Origin: Smittium culicis
Taxonomy: Eukaryota > Kickxellomycota > Harpellomycetes > Harpellales > Legeriomycetaceae
Assembly (NCBI GenBank): GCA_001970855.1
Contig: LSSN01000907.1
Coordinates: 2,057-23,013 of the forward strand
Reading direction: 5' to 3'
DNA length: 20,957 nt
The position numbers were made by a program, and so were the translations under genes. A model generated the notes under the pieces. It was not told the DNA's origin. It searched no databases and was given only the letters and a program-made list of their open reading frames with translations. Of the stretch, positions 1 through 8,039 are shown one piece after another; the first letter of the stretch is position 1; the number at the start of each line of letters is the position of its first letter.

Positions 1-25
1 TTTTTTTTTTTTTTTTTTTTTTTTT
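1..25. repeat. Poly-T run at window edge
   Basis: An uninterrupted T run opens the window. On the minus strand it follows directly after the CQRSK motif of the integrase zinc domain, as a poly-A (poly-Lys) run. It could be a contig-end artefact or a real homopolymer expansion. The sequence alone cannot decide. Confidence 0.8.
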
Positions 26-215
26 GGATCTTTGGCATATATCATAGGTTTATAAATATTTTTTGATGCAATTTTTTAAGCATAGAAACTAAAAACCTCT
101 TTTTACTAACTGAATAGTTTTGAAAACACCAAAGTGACGAAATAATTTTGTTTAATTTTTTAGCTGAAGAACGTCCAATCTGCATTTATCGCGTACAAAT
201 ACTTTTTCATTTCTG
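26..215 (-). pseudogene. Ty3/gypsy integrase N-terminal zinc-binding domain, partial and decayed
   Basis: The minus strand encodes a recognisable integrase HHCC zinc domain. It includes RHFGVFKTIQLVKRGF and then YDICQRSK, where the family normally has GHFGVxKTxELxxRxFWW and CDxCQRxK. The first Cys of the CxxC pair is Tyr here, the first His is missing, and stop codons interrupt the frame. The domain lies downstream of RT-RNase H, which is the normal Ty3/gypsy order. The catalytic DDE core would lie beyond the window edge and is not seen. This is a non-functional remnant. Confidence 0.75.
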
Positions 216-370
216 AACGATTTATTTTTACTCTTGACGGCTTTAGCTGAAAATGTGCTATTTTTAGTATATTTTCATATTTTTCAATTAGATGATTTTC
301 TAATAATTCAAGATTTCAGATAAAGTAGTTTATTACAAATATTTTTTCTTTCGTTTCATGTAAATTTAAT

Positions 371-1650
371 TTTAGCTAGCCTTTTCTTGATAGGGTGTCT
401 AGTTTTCCACCTTTTGATACTGGTCTGTACTTAGTAATAAATTTGAATCATGAGAATGTTGGACTACATCTCGCATTTCTTTGATTGAAAAAAGTTGAAT
501 TTTCTTGTGGTATGTGTAAAAAATAAAATTTTCATTCGCCCCTTCAAGGTAATTCCATCAATCTTTTAGCGCTTGAACAATAGCGAGTATTTCTTTGTCG
601 AAAATTGCATAAATTTTCTCCGCACATGCTGAAGAACAGGAATAAAAATTACAAGGGTGGAGTTATCCAAAGGGAAAATTTTAAGCATCACTTTATAGAT
701 AAATTGTTTTTTCGTATCCGGATAATTTATTACTGGTGATGAGGTAAGTTTTGTATTGATACAATTAAAGTATTTTTCTTATTTAGATCCCCATATAAAT
801 TTTAAATTCTTTTTTAACAGTTTTTTCATTTTTTTGGCGCAATCTACAAAGTTTGGTATAAATTTTCGATAATAATTGGCAAATCCTAAAATTGAATAAA
901 TACCTTTTACAGAGGTTTGTGCTTTGCAATTTTTAACTCTAGAAATTTTTTTTTGGATCTGTAATTATACTATAATTAGAAATCACATGACCGTAAAATT
1001 GGGTCTTTTTAGAATGAAATTAGCATTTGCATAGGTTACAGTAAAGCTATTTTCATATTAATTTTGAAAAAACTTTGGATATGTGTATTTTATAAGTTTC
1101 TAAGTCAGGTGAGAAAAATAAAATATCATCAAGGTAAGCAGTAGAATAATCGTCTAAAATTTCACTTAATATGTCATTTTTAAAGTTATGAAAGGTTGCA
1201 TGTGTGTTGGTGAGGCTGAAAGGCATTACATCGAACTCAAAGAAATCATAAATTGCACTGAATGCGGTCTTCCAATCATCACTTTTGTTGGTTATTATTA
1301 AGTAGTATGCAATTATAAGTCCAGTTTTGTAAATTATTTTGCATTTTTGAGTCTTTCAAAGGCTTCATCAATTCTGTGCAGTGGATGGCTATTATTGATG
1401 ATATTATCGTTTAGCTTACCGTTATCTAAACAAGTCTTAATTCGCCATTTTTCTTAGGAATAAAAAAATCAGGTGACCCATCAGGTGATTTAGAAGGGCT
1501 AATAAATCCATTGGCTAGGTTTTTATCAATAAATTTTTTTAGTGTTTTTAACTCTAGTTCACACAAGGAATATATTGGACCCCAAGAAGGTACTGATTAA
1601 GGATTTAAGTCTATTGGGCTGTCATATGATCTGTGTTTAGGCATAGTATC
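371..1650 (-). pseudogene. Ty3/gypsy reverse transcriptase - RNase H remnant
   Basis: Read on the minus strand, the RT starts near 1650. Recognisable blocks in order are FIDKNLANGFISPSKSPDGS (around 1535-1470), FFIPKKNGELRL, DDWKTAF, VMPFSLTNTHATFHNF and YLDDILFFS (YLDD codons at 1125-1136). Next come ILGFANYYRKFIPNF (around 880), LTSSPVINYPD, and an RNase H/connection tail ending GKLDTLSRK near 375. These are hallmark Ty3/gypsy motifs. The first catalytic Asp of the palm (normally LDLRNAY) reads TGLIIAY, an Asp-to-Gly change at 1320-1322. Several frameshifts and stops split the frame, so the enzyme cannot be made. Protease lies upstream and integrase downstream. Confidence 0.9.
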
Positions 1651-1999
1651 GGCTTTTTTTTATCTAATACAGTTGAGTACTGTTTATAAAATGTTTCCAA
1701 TCCTCTCATATAATTATTAACGGCTGACTCGATTAAGATAGCTTCGCTTGGTTTCTCCATTTCACTTACTGTTTTTATTGGTGTTTTTGGTTTTATGGGT
1801 GGTTCTGTATGGGGAAATATGTATTTTTTCAGGATTTATATTTGTTCTTTGATTGATTTATATCTTTTTCGTTGCTCATCAGATGATTCATAGTCGGATA
1901 TTTCAGATTCAGGTTAAGTTTCAGATTCTAACTTAGATTCGGATCCAGAAATTTTGATAACTATATTTATATCTTTTGTTTTTGTAAACTCTATTTTTT
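1651..1999 (-). pseudogene. Acidic linker between protease and RT
   Basis: The minus strand here is mostly open and encodes a Ser/Glu-rich acidic stretch (for example SEISDYESSDEQRKRYKS around 1905-1850), then a proline- and lysine-rich stretch. It joins the protease and RT parts of the same decayed Ty3/gypsy polyprotein. No conserved domain is recognised. At least one in-frame stop is present. Confidence 0.5.
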
Positions 2000-2310
2000 T
2001 AATTTCGAATCAATTCTAGAATTACAATTTTCTAGCCATGGGTAGCCTAAGATTACTGGATATTTGGGGTAGTCAATTACCTTTTAATTTATCTGAAATT
2101 TAGAGCTGTTTATAAGAGTTTCAATATTATTTTTTTCTTGTGAGTTATTGATCCTAGTTTAATTTAAGAGGCTTCAACGGTATTAGCTAAGATTTCGCTT
2201 TTTAGCTGTTCTATAGAAAGATTTGTAGTTTTATTAAATTTTTTTTAACAAAATTTCTTGTCGTTCCGAAATTGATTAAAGCAACAGTATATATTTTAAT
2301 TACATTAAAA
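2000..2310 (-). pseudogene. Ty3/gypsy retropepsin-like protease remnant
   Basis: The minus strand encodes YTVALINFGTTRNFVKKNLI at about 2290-2230. This matches the family pattern ALIDSGATxNFISxxL. The catalytic motif Asp-Ser-Gly reads Asn-Phe-Gly, so the active-site Asp is lost. Further on, PVILGYPWLENCNSRID (around 2070-2020) matches the conserved ILGxPWLxxxNPxID block at the protease C-terminus. The reading frame of the first block stays nearly open back towards the LTR at 2356, supporting that LTR's insertion into an originally continuous gag-pol. Confidence 0.8.
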
Positions 2311-2355
2311 ATGATATTATTTTTACTAAAAAATTACTGAAAGATAATTCGGTGG

Positions 2356-2786
2356 TGCCATAAATTATCATGTCATTAAGTAATTAAATATAAGTGTTGT
2401 ATTAATTACTAAATACTGCGCAAAATTTCCCAATAGATAATTTGCGAAATAAATGAATGTTATTTGCGGTTGTGATTATGTAATTTTAACGCTGTTGAAA
2501 TTACAAAATTTTGCTGCGCATTCTGCAGAATCATATTTCTAATCATCGGATTAGTAATCATATTATTGTTTCGATATTCTAGAATATTCTTAATCATCCC
2601 TTTAGTTTTTATTAATATTTTCATAGTTTTATCTTTTAGTTTTGATAGTTTTTTAAAAAAGTATATATAGACAGAGATTTTATTGAAAAAGATTCTTTAG
2701 AAATAAAATATCTTCATAAGATATATAAAACTATTTTTAAATAATTAAAATATATAAAAATAATACCCAGCTGTCAGGTCCAAAAA
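2356..2786 (+). mobile_element. Solo LTR (family shared with 18870-19293), inserted in gag-pol
   Basis: This stretch aligns along its whole length with 18870-19293 in the same orientation. Shared blocks include the start TGCCATAAATTATCATG, the motif TTAGTAATCAT, a TATA-like AAAAAGTATATATAG, GAGATTTTATTGAAAAA, and an end near TCAGGTCC. It starts with the canonical TG. The far end is eroded (CAGGTCCAAAAA where the other copy ends CAGGTCCTGACA), so no target-site duplication is visible. Its promoter-like TATA points right, opposite to the gag-pol remnant it interrupts. No internal retroelement sequence of its own was found nearby, so I call it a solo LTR. Confidence 0.75.
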
Positions 2787-2844
2787 TTTTAACGCTGTAC
2801 TCAACAATATCTTACCGTCTATTACTGAGTTTTGGCTTTTTCAT

Positions 2845-3586
2845 GGTTTTGAGCCAGTCTTAAGTGGAAGTTGGCTAAAATGTGACCCGGTTTTCAGCAT
2901 TAAATTTAGAGAACTATTAGAATTAGGCTTTATTTTTCTTGTTCGATAAGTGGTCCCTTTTTTGTGATACAGAGCTGGTCAATCTCCTTTGGTTCATATT
3001 CAAGCCGAGTATTCGGATTTTTTTTTTGTGGAAAAATGCTTGATTTTGCCATAATGTTTCAGGATTGAATTCACAATCGATTTTTATAGTCTATTTTATA
3101 AGCTCTTCAAGATTTTCGGCGAGATCAAAGATTGTAAGTAGATCCATGATTGCTGTATCCAGGAATTTTTGATACAGATAATTCAGTGCGGCTTGGTTAA
3201 ACTTACTTTTATTTAAGTATCTTTGGAATTCTGCGGAATTTCAAACTGGTTTTTTGTTTCTGTCTGAATCTCGTTAGGGCATCGGAATTAAAGATGGATA
3301 AATTTGGATTATTGAAGAATCTTAGAGTACATTGAGAAAAGAATCATAAGTGTGCAGAACTTTGTCCTCGAATAGGAGCTGTTAAAAAACAATTAGCGGC
3401 TTCTTCGGTTAGATAGGCTGCGATAAAGAGTATTTTTATATCGTCTTTTTCTAAAGTTTGCGTCTTTGCTGTAAAGTAGAGATTTGTTTTGAGTAGGAAG
3501 TTGGTGGATTCCTGCGAGTTTCCAGGGTAAATTGTGGGCTAAGGAAGACGTATCAGGTATTCTACTTCTATTTGACGCACATTCAT
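2845..3586 (-). pseudogene. Ty3/gypsy gag core with zinc-knuckle remnant
   Basis: A possible start Met lies at 3586-3584. Just downstream is PTIYPGNSQESTNFLLKTNL and then LEKDDIKILFIAAYLTEEAA, which fit the retrotransposon gag capsid pattern (xYxGxxxxxxxFLxxLxxYF, then FAAxxLxGxAxxWF). Further on, after frameshifts, come TAIMDLLTIFDLAENLEEL and DQLCITKKGPLIEQEK. At about 2915-2860 lies LNLMLKTGSHFSQLPLK, a remnant of the CxxCGKxGHxxxxC zinc knuckle with its Cys residues replaced. Multiple stops and frame changes mark it as dead. It belongs to the same element as the protease and RT to its left, from which the LTR at 2356-2786 now separates it. Confidence 0.8.
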
Positions 3587-3735
3587 GGTTTACGTCAAGT
3601 GGTGAGATTCTTGTGGCTACTCCGAGAGTTAGATACCCTTATTCTAATTTTTTTATCGAGTTATGTTATGCGCAGAAACAATCTAAAACTTTATGGAGCA
3701 TTATGGAATGCTATCTATAGATTATTTCCAGTTGC

Positions 3736-3753
3736 TTCTAGAACCTTCTAGAA
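3736..3753. promoter_or_regulatory. Perfect four-unit heat-shock-element-like motif
   Basis: TTCTAGAACCTTCTAGAA is four alternating TTC/GAA pentamer units with correct 2-nt spacing (TTCnnGAAnnTTCnnGAA), the consensus bound by heat shock factor. It lies upstream of the minus-strand gag core (start at 3586), where a retroelement promoter could sit. No LTR boundary was found here and function is unproven. A three-unit version lies inside the LTR at 2577-2589. Confidence 0.5.
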
Positions 3754-3955
3754 CATTTCATAATATTTAGAAAGCTATTATTTGAAACTATTAATCCTTT
3801 TATTATTATTTTTATTTAATAATATAAAAGATTAACCTATTTCCATCTTTCAGAAAATCTAAGTGTATTATTTATTTTATTATATTTATCCCATTAAATA
3901 AAGATTATCCCTATACTATTAAATAAATAACGCTATCATAGCCTTAGTCTTAATT

Positions 3956-4327
3956 TCAGTTTAGGTATAACATTAGCCCTGTATTTACTCCTTCCTTCGT
4001 GTCTAACAAGTTAAAACAGTTGAAACTTTCCTTTTCCAAGTATATATTTAATTCTTTTTCTGCTGAGGTTCCATGGAATTGGTTCAGATTATATAACCGA
4101 TCCAAAGAGTTTAGCTTTATTAAAAAATTTTTTTTAAAGTAGAATTTCAAAGTTTATAAATGAGATCAAAAATTTGAGTAGCTACGGATTTCTGGTCTTG
4201 GAGAATGTACTGGAGTTCAAGTTAGATCAGGAGTTTAGGTTCAGGATGATAAGGTTCAGATTCATTATTTTCAGGTTTTATTTCGGAGTTCAGTCCGGGA
4301 GGGTATTCAAAGCAAGCTGTTATGTTT
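3956..4327 (-). pseudogene. Gag-like N-terminal coding remnant
   Basis: On the minus strand, about 4327-4145 reads nearly open with one stop in the middle. It contains acidic/proline-rich sequence (PPGLNSEIKPENNESEPYHP) and then a helical LQYILQDQKSVATQIFDLIY, which is typical in character for the N-terminus of fungal gypsy Gag. After a frame change, 4150-3956 is open for 64 codons and carries FHGTSAEKELNIYLEKE, loosely like a gag capsid start (FxGTSxExxxxYL). It may be the N-terminal half of the gag at 2845-3586 or a separate element. Homology is suggested by pattern only. Confidence 0.45.
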
Positions 4328-4449
4328 TAGATCAGTAAGGGAAAAGAGAAAAGAAAAAAAACTAAAAAAATTTATAAACTCGTTTTTAAACAAAATCTAT
4401 TTTCCTTCTTTCTTTCTTTTTCATTTCTCTTTCCCCTTCCTGATCTGAA
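4325..4449. repeat. Purine/pyrimidine inverted repeat upstream of gag-like remnant
   Basis: The left arm begins TTTTAGATCAGTAAGGGAAA and continues nearly all purine to about 4363. The right arm (about 4408-4449) is nearly all pyrimidine and ends CTTCCTGATCTGAAA. Its reverse complement matches the left arm with scattered mismatches. The spacer is about 45 bp and AT-rich. Transcribed leftwards, it would form a long hairpin just before the gag-like open frame. It may also be a retroelement leader or a polypurine tract. Confidence 0.6.
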
Positions 4450-5269
4450 AAATAACAAAAAGTAGAAAGTCCAATTAACTTTTAAATTCCATCAGTAATA
4501 TTAACAAGTAATTATGATAATGGAAATAAACTGGAGCAAAACCCTTTCTTCTGAATCCATCATATGGTTTATCATATATTTCCAATAATTTATTATCAAA
4601 ATAATAGGATATTGTCGCTAATAGGGTGATTTTTGTTCTTTAATTATGGAAATTACAAAAATAAGCTCACGGCTATAATCTAAGTGTTAAAGAAAATTTT
4701 GTTGACCGGATTAATATAAGTTTATTTAAGAAAAAATTTTTTTAAAGAAATGGTTTGAGAACTATAATCTTCCTCAAGATCAAATAAAAGCTGGGCGCCA
4801 CTTCCTTATTGAAAATAAATATCTTTCTATATTTAATATTTTCCTATAATGACTTCCTTTTCTTTTCAAAGTATATTTATCTTTCACATTTTGTATGATT
4901 TAGTCATTTTTTTTAGTACTGGTGAGTATTTATAGCAATATATAAATATCTGGATAGGAAGATACTTTGATAATCGTTATGAAAACCTAACAGGAATTAT
5001 GAACGCGATGAATCAGTTATCTCCTCGGCAGTGTTTTTTCTATAACGTGTTATATATGGTATATTCTTAGAGAAGCAGAACTATTTTTCTTAGAAATTCT
5101 GTTTGGCTAAATTTATCAGGTAAAGGTATTGAAATTATAAGATAAATCAATCGATGACAAATTATAAAAAGATTTAAAGATAAAATTAATGTAGATATGC
5201 AGAAAAAACTTCAAAGGAAAAGTTTCATTAATAGAAATAATAACCCATAATGAACAGTAGCGTTGATTT
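4450..5269. other. AT-rich intergenic stretch, nothing recognised
   Basis: No open frame of useful length, RNA gene or repeat boundary could be supported on either strand. The sequence is low-complexity A/T with scattered homopolymers. Confidence 0.5.
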
Positions 5270-5353
5270 TATCTAACAATTAATAGTTATATTTGTATAA
5301 TAGTTTGATAATTTTGGTAGTTCAAATAATACCAACCACTCTTGAAAGGATTA
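5270..5353 (-). repeat. Partial piggyBac-like MITE (right end only)
   Basis: The end ACCAACCACTCTTGAAAGG followed by TTAG matches the hairpin end of the MITE family seen at 13399-13587 (ACCACTCGAGAAAGGGTTAA). The preceding TTTGGTAGTTCAAATAATACC fits the family's small hairpin. The other terminus was not found about 190 bp upstream. Confidence 0.4.
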
Positions 5354-5449
5354 GTACGACAATAAAACATAAAAAATAATATTTTTATAGAAAATGTAAA
5401 TCGATATTTAAAAAATCCAACAATTTAAAAAAATTTTGATTCTTAAAAC

Positions 5450-5639
5450 TTAAGGTTCATACACTCTTTAAAAATATTGATTTATTGATTATCTAATGAT
5501 AAAAAAGCAATTTTATTATTTGCTTATTTATAATAATATACCAATAGCTATATGATCCCCAGAATTAAATTGTATTTTTATAATTTAATTTGCTTGATTT
5601 GGTGCATCAAAAATGACCTACCGCCTTTGAAAGGGCTAA
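5450..5639 (-). mobile_element. piggyBac-like MITE copy
   Basis: The copy is bounded by TTAA (5450-5453) and CTAA (5636-5639). It carries the family's internal ACACTCTTTAAAAATATTGA at the left and GACCTACCGCCTTTGAAAGG at the right. The length of 190 bp equals that of other copies. The left CCCTTTCCTGTCC terminus is eroded. There is no coding capacity. Confidence 0.65.
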
Positions 5640-6247
5640 TGTTATTCACAGGATAGTAAACTATTCTCTAGTATAAAATGACTGTTCTTTTTGTTTCCCA
5701 AAAATTATAAAATTCTAATCCACATTAAATATTATACTCTTATTAAAACACCATATCAAAAAATATAATACAAAAAGCTAATTAAATACAAATCAAATTA
5801 ACGAATATTTACCAGGATATTGATTTGGAGGTCTCTTCTTTTAGGTATTCCCCTTCTTCTAAGAAATATTGGAACAGTCGACTTTTTTGGAACTTATTGG
5901 ATCTGGTCTCTTTTAAGAACTGCCATATTTTCGGTAGTCACTCTGTTTAGATAATTTGATCTACTAAGAGTAGAAATAATGTTTAAGGTTGTAATTAAAG
6001 ATAATAGATATTTTATGTTTTTTTATTAATTATAATATTAGAATGCGTAGTAGAGATATCAACTAATAAAAATTAGCGGATAAATTTAGCAACTATATGC
6101 TGTACCTATATATATATATATATATATATGTGGAAGTGTAGAATCGCCCAAAGAATTCTCTTTGGAATCTGATTCTAAGCTTCTGGTTTTTCTTGTATTT
6201 TCTGAAAATCATCTTGCAAAATTTAACCTCATTGAATATAATAATGA
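5640..6247. other. Intergenic AT-rich stretch with a TA microsatellite
   Basis: The only recognisable item is a pure TA dinucleotide run at about 6107-6129. No gene is supported here. The minus-strand open frame across this microsatellite is low-complexity and looks spurious. Confidence 0.5.
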
Positions 6248-6348
6248 TGTCAACCAAAATTTGACACTTTAATGACACACTAATGAATATTTTAATTAGT
6301 TAAATTGATAAAAAGTATAACAAAATTCATGTCACAAAACTTGACATG
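6248..6348. promoter_or_regulatory. Cluster of TGACA/TGTCA motifs with a perfect inverted repeat
   Basis: Five TGACA-type motifs occur within 101 bp: TGTCA 6248-6252, TGACA 6262-6266 and 6273-6277, then CATGTCA 6328-6334 facing TGACATG 6342-6348 (perfect 7-bp arms, 7-bp spacer). TGACA is the core recognised by TALE-class homeodomain proteins. The cluster lies just upstream of a TATA box at 6361. A regulatory role is inference. Confidence 0.4.
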
Positions 6349-6360
6349 ATACCAGAAAAG

Positions 6361-6368
6361 TATAAAAA
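6361..6368 (+). promoter_or_regulatory. TATA box candidate
   Basis: TATAAAAA is followed by less AT-rich sequence (CCGCCACAAACCGACAACG), a change in composition typical of a promoter/5' leader. It sits 232 bp before the ATG at 6600. A short upstream frame begins at 6424 (ATGGAAATAAGG) and closes after nine codons. Confidence 0.35.
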
Positions 6369-6599
6369 CCGCCACAAACCGACAACGAAACATCATCGAA
6401 AAATAGGAAAAGTTAAAGGGAAAATGGAAATAAGGCTAAACGCAAGAATTTAGTATTTCATTTAATAGCTTTACTTTTTTTGGTCAACTTACTATTAATA
6501 AAATTATCACTTAATAACAACTAAATAAATCTTTTATACAACATTTTAAACTCTTTATTGATAAACCAAACTCTAAATAAAAATACATCCAATATCAAC

Positions 6600-6932
6600 A
6601 TGAGCCCTATGAGCACACGCTCAAAAGAACCGAAGGATTTGGCCGCAGTAGCTAAAACTTCTATATATATATATAAGTATTTAATTTTAATTAAATATCG
6701 TGTGGCTCAGAAATATATTTTACTATCGATTTTCTCGGTGAACCCTTTGTTGGTAATGCTCTTGCTAATGACTTTTATACTATATTTATTTATTTCTTAC
6801 AGTTTTTTTTCTATAGGGAAATCCATTTTTCCTATAATAAATTTGCATCTACAATTTATCTATTTCAAACAAGCTATAGCTATCAACCACTCTTTAAAAT
6901 CTCTTTGTAAAATTTTCCTTTGGAATCTTTAA
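6600..6932 (+). CDS. Possible small membrane protein, unrecognised
   Basis: The ATG at 6600 has a good fungal context (TATCAACATG) and opens 110 codons. The first 20 residues (MSPMSTRSKEPKDLAAVAKT) come from unusually complex, GC-richer DNA and look like true protein. After an AT microsatellite, a hydrophobic segment (around residues 54-74, VNPLLVMLLLMTFILYLF) could span a membrane. The rest is low-complexity Phe/Ile/Tyr and may not be coding. A plausible intron lies at 6753-6801 (GTAATG, branch-like GCTAATGAC, end TTCTTACAG), which would change the C-terminus. A tail-anchored protein of the Sec61-beta type crossed my mind because of the VNPLLVM stretch. The match is too short to claim. Confidence 0.3.
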   Translation: MSPMSTRSKEPKDLAAVAKTSIYIYKYLILIKYRVAQKYILLSIFSVNPLLVMLLLMTFILYLFISYSFFSIGKSIFPIINLHLQFIYFKQAIAINHSLKSLCKIFLWNL

Positions 6933-7076
6933 TAGTAATCCAATAAGATATTTCAATTAAATAGTATTTGTATCACTTCAATAGGACGCTCAAATTAAAT
7001 CTTTATCACAGAAACCTATCAATAAGACTTTCATAACAAATTTAAAAGCAAAATTGAAATTACTTTCAAATTTGGC
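6933..7076. other. AT-rich spacer, nothing recognised
   Basis: A short non-coding stretch lies between the possible small gene and the inverted-repeat element. No feature is supported. Confidence 0.4.
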
Positions 7077-7491
7077 GAATTCTAAACGAAGAAGGCATTT
7101 TGTTGCAGTTTATAATTAATCGAATGGTTATTTTAAAGTTAAAATTATTATTGGTGGAATTAGTAGCCATTTCCGTTATCCAACAAGTTCTGAAAGCAGC
7201 ATTAGCTAAATAAAATACTAGACTTTATTTACTTGATAAAAGCTATATGAGAGATTCTTTATGAAGGAGTCAATTTATGATGTAAAGTGTTATAGTGAAT
7301 AAAATTGCATAAGCGATTAATTGCCAATGAGCAAGATCATTTCTTTTTTATATCAAATAAAAATTTTACAATTAAAAAAATAAATAGAAAAAACGAAATG
7401 CCTTTTCAATATCGCCAATAATATTTACATTTTACTATACGCAAGCCAATAAAATTAAACTGCAACAAAGTGCTTTCTTCGTTCAGAATCC
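7077..7491. mobile_element. MITE-like element with 36-bp terminal inverted repeats
   Basis: The left arm 7077-7112 (starting GAATTCTAAACGAAGAAGGC) and right arm 7456-7491 (reverse complement starting GGATTCTGAACGAAGAAAGC) agree at 32 of 36 positions, and all four differences are transitions. The 343-bp interior has no credible open frame. The arms and size fit a non-autonomous DNA transposon of unknown superfamily. No clear target duplication was found. Confidence 0.6.
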
Positions 7492-7557
7492 CCATATATG
7501 AAATTTCATAAACTGTAGCTCTTTATGCATAAAAGTGATCTCTTAGTAAAGAATCTC
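7251..7557. mobile_element. Second, interleaved inverted-repeat element
   Basis: GAGATTCTTTATGAAGGAG at 7251 is mirrored by the reverse complement of 7527-7557, which reads GAGATTCTTTACTAAGAGA. Similarity is imperfect but extends about 30 bp. The pair is interleaved with the 7077-7491 arms rather than nested inside them. The GGAGATTC-type end recalls Merlin-family termini, but that is only a weak resemblance. Confidence 0.4.
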
Positions 7558-8039
7558 CTATAATCAAACTTGTACTTTCTATGATTCAAAAAAGACTATT
7601 TTCAGAGAGCTTTCGCCTTAATCCAGAAGCATTATTAATATAAAGTTAATAAAACAATGAATTACGCTCTGTAATTGGTACTCCGTTTAAAATGTATTTT
7701 TTTATTTCAAAAAAACTTCCCATATGTAAATATCGGTAACAATGCTGGATTTAAAATCATTTTTATGAAAAAAAAATCGATAAAACTATTAATAATTTTT
7801 TAATTCGCTATATCCTTACCCAATTGTAGAATCATCCTACACAATTTATTATCCAAAGATTAAAGCTATCTAATTGAAAATTTCATTATTCATAAGAATA
7901 AAGCCGATTTTAAAAAAAGAGTATCCAATATAATACCTCGAAGAAATGTGTATAGTATCTGATAGTTTATTTCTTTTTTGGATAAAAAAGTAGAAAGTAT
8001 TTTATTAGCTTTATAATATGTATATTAACGATGTTTTAA
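7558..8039. other. Intergenic AT-rich stretch (3' flank of the transcription factor gene)
   Basis: No gene or repeat is supported. It contains the 3' flank of the minus-strand gene ending at 8040. AT-richness makes any poly-A signal uninformative. Confidence 0.4.

Noticed and set aside
3532..3720. 62-codon plus-strand open frame
   Set aside because: It is antisense to the gag start region and has no recognisable domain. A shadow of the retroelement.
6093..6278. 61-codon minus-strand open frame across the TA microsatellite
   Set aside because: Part of it is translated microsatellite (IYIYIY). No homology pattern was seen.
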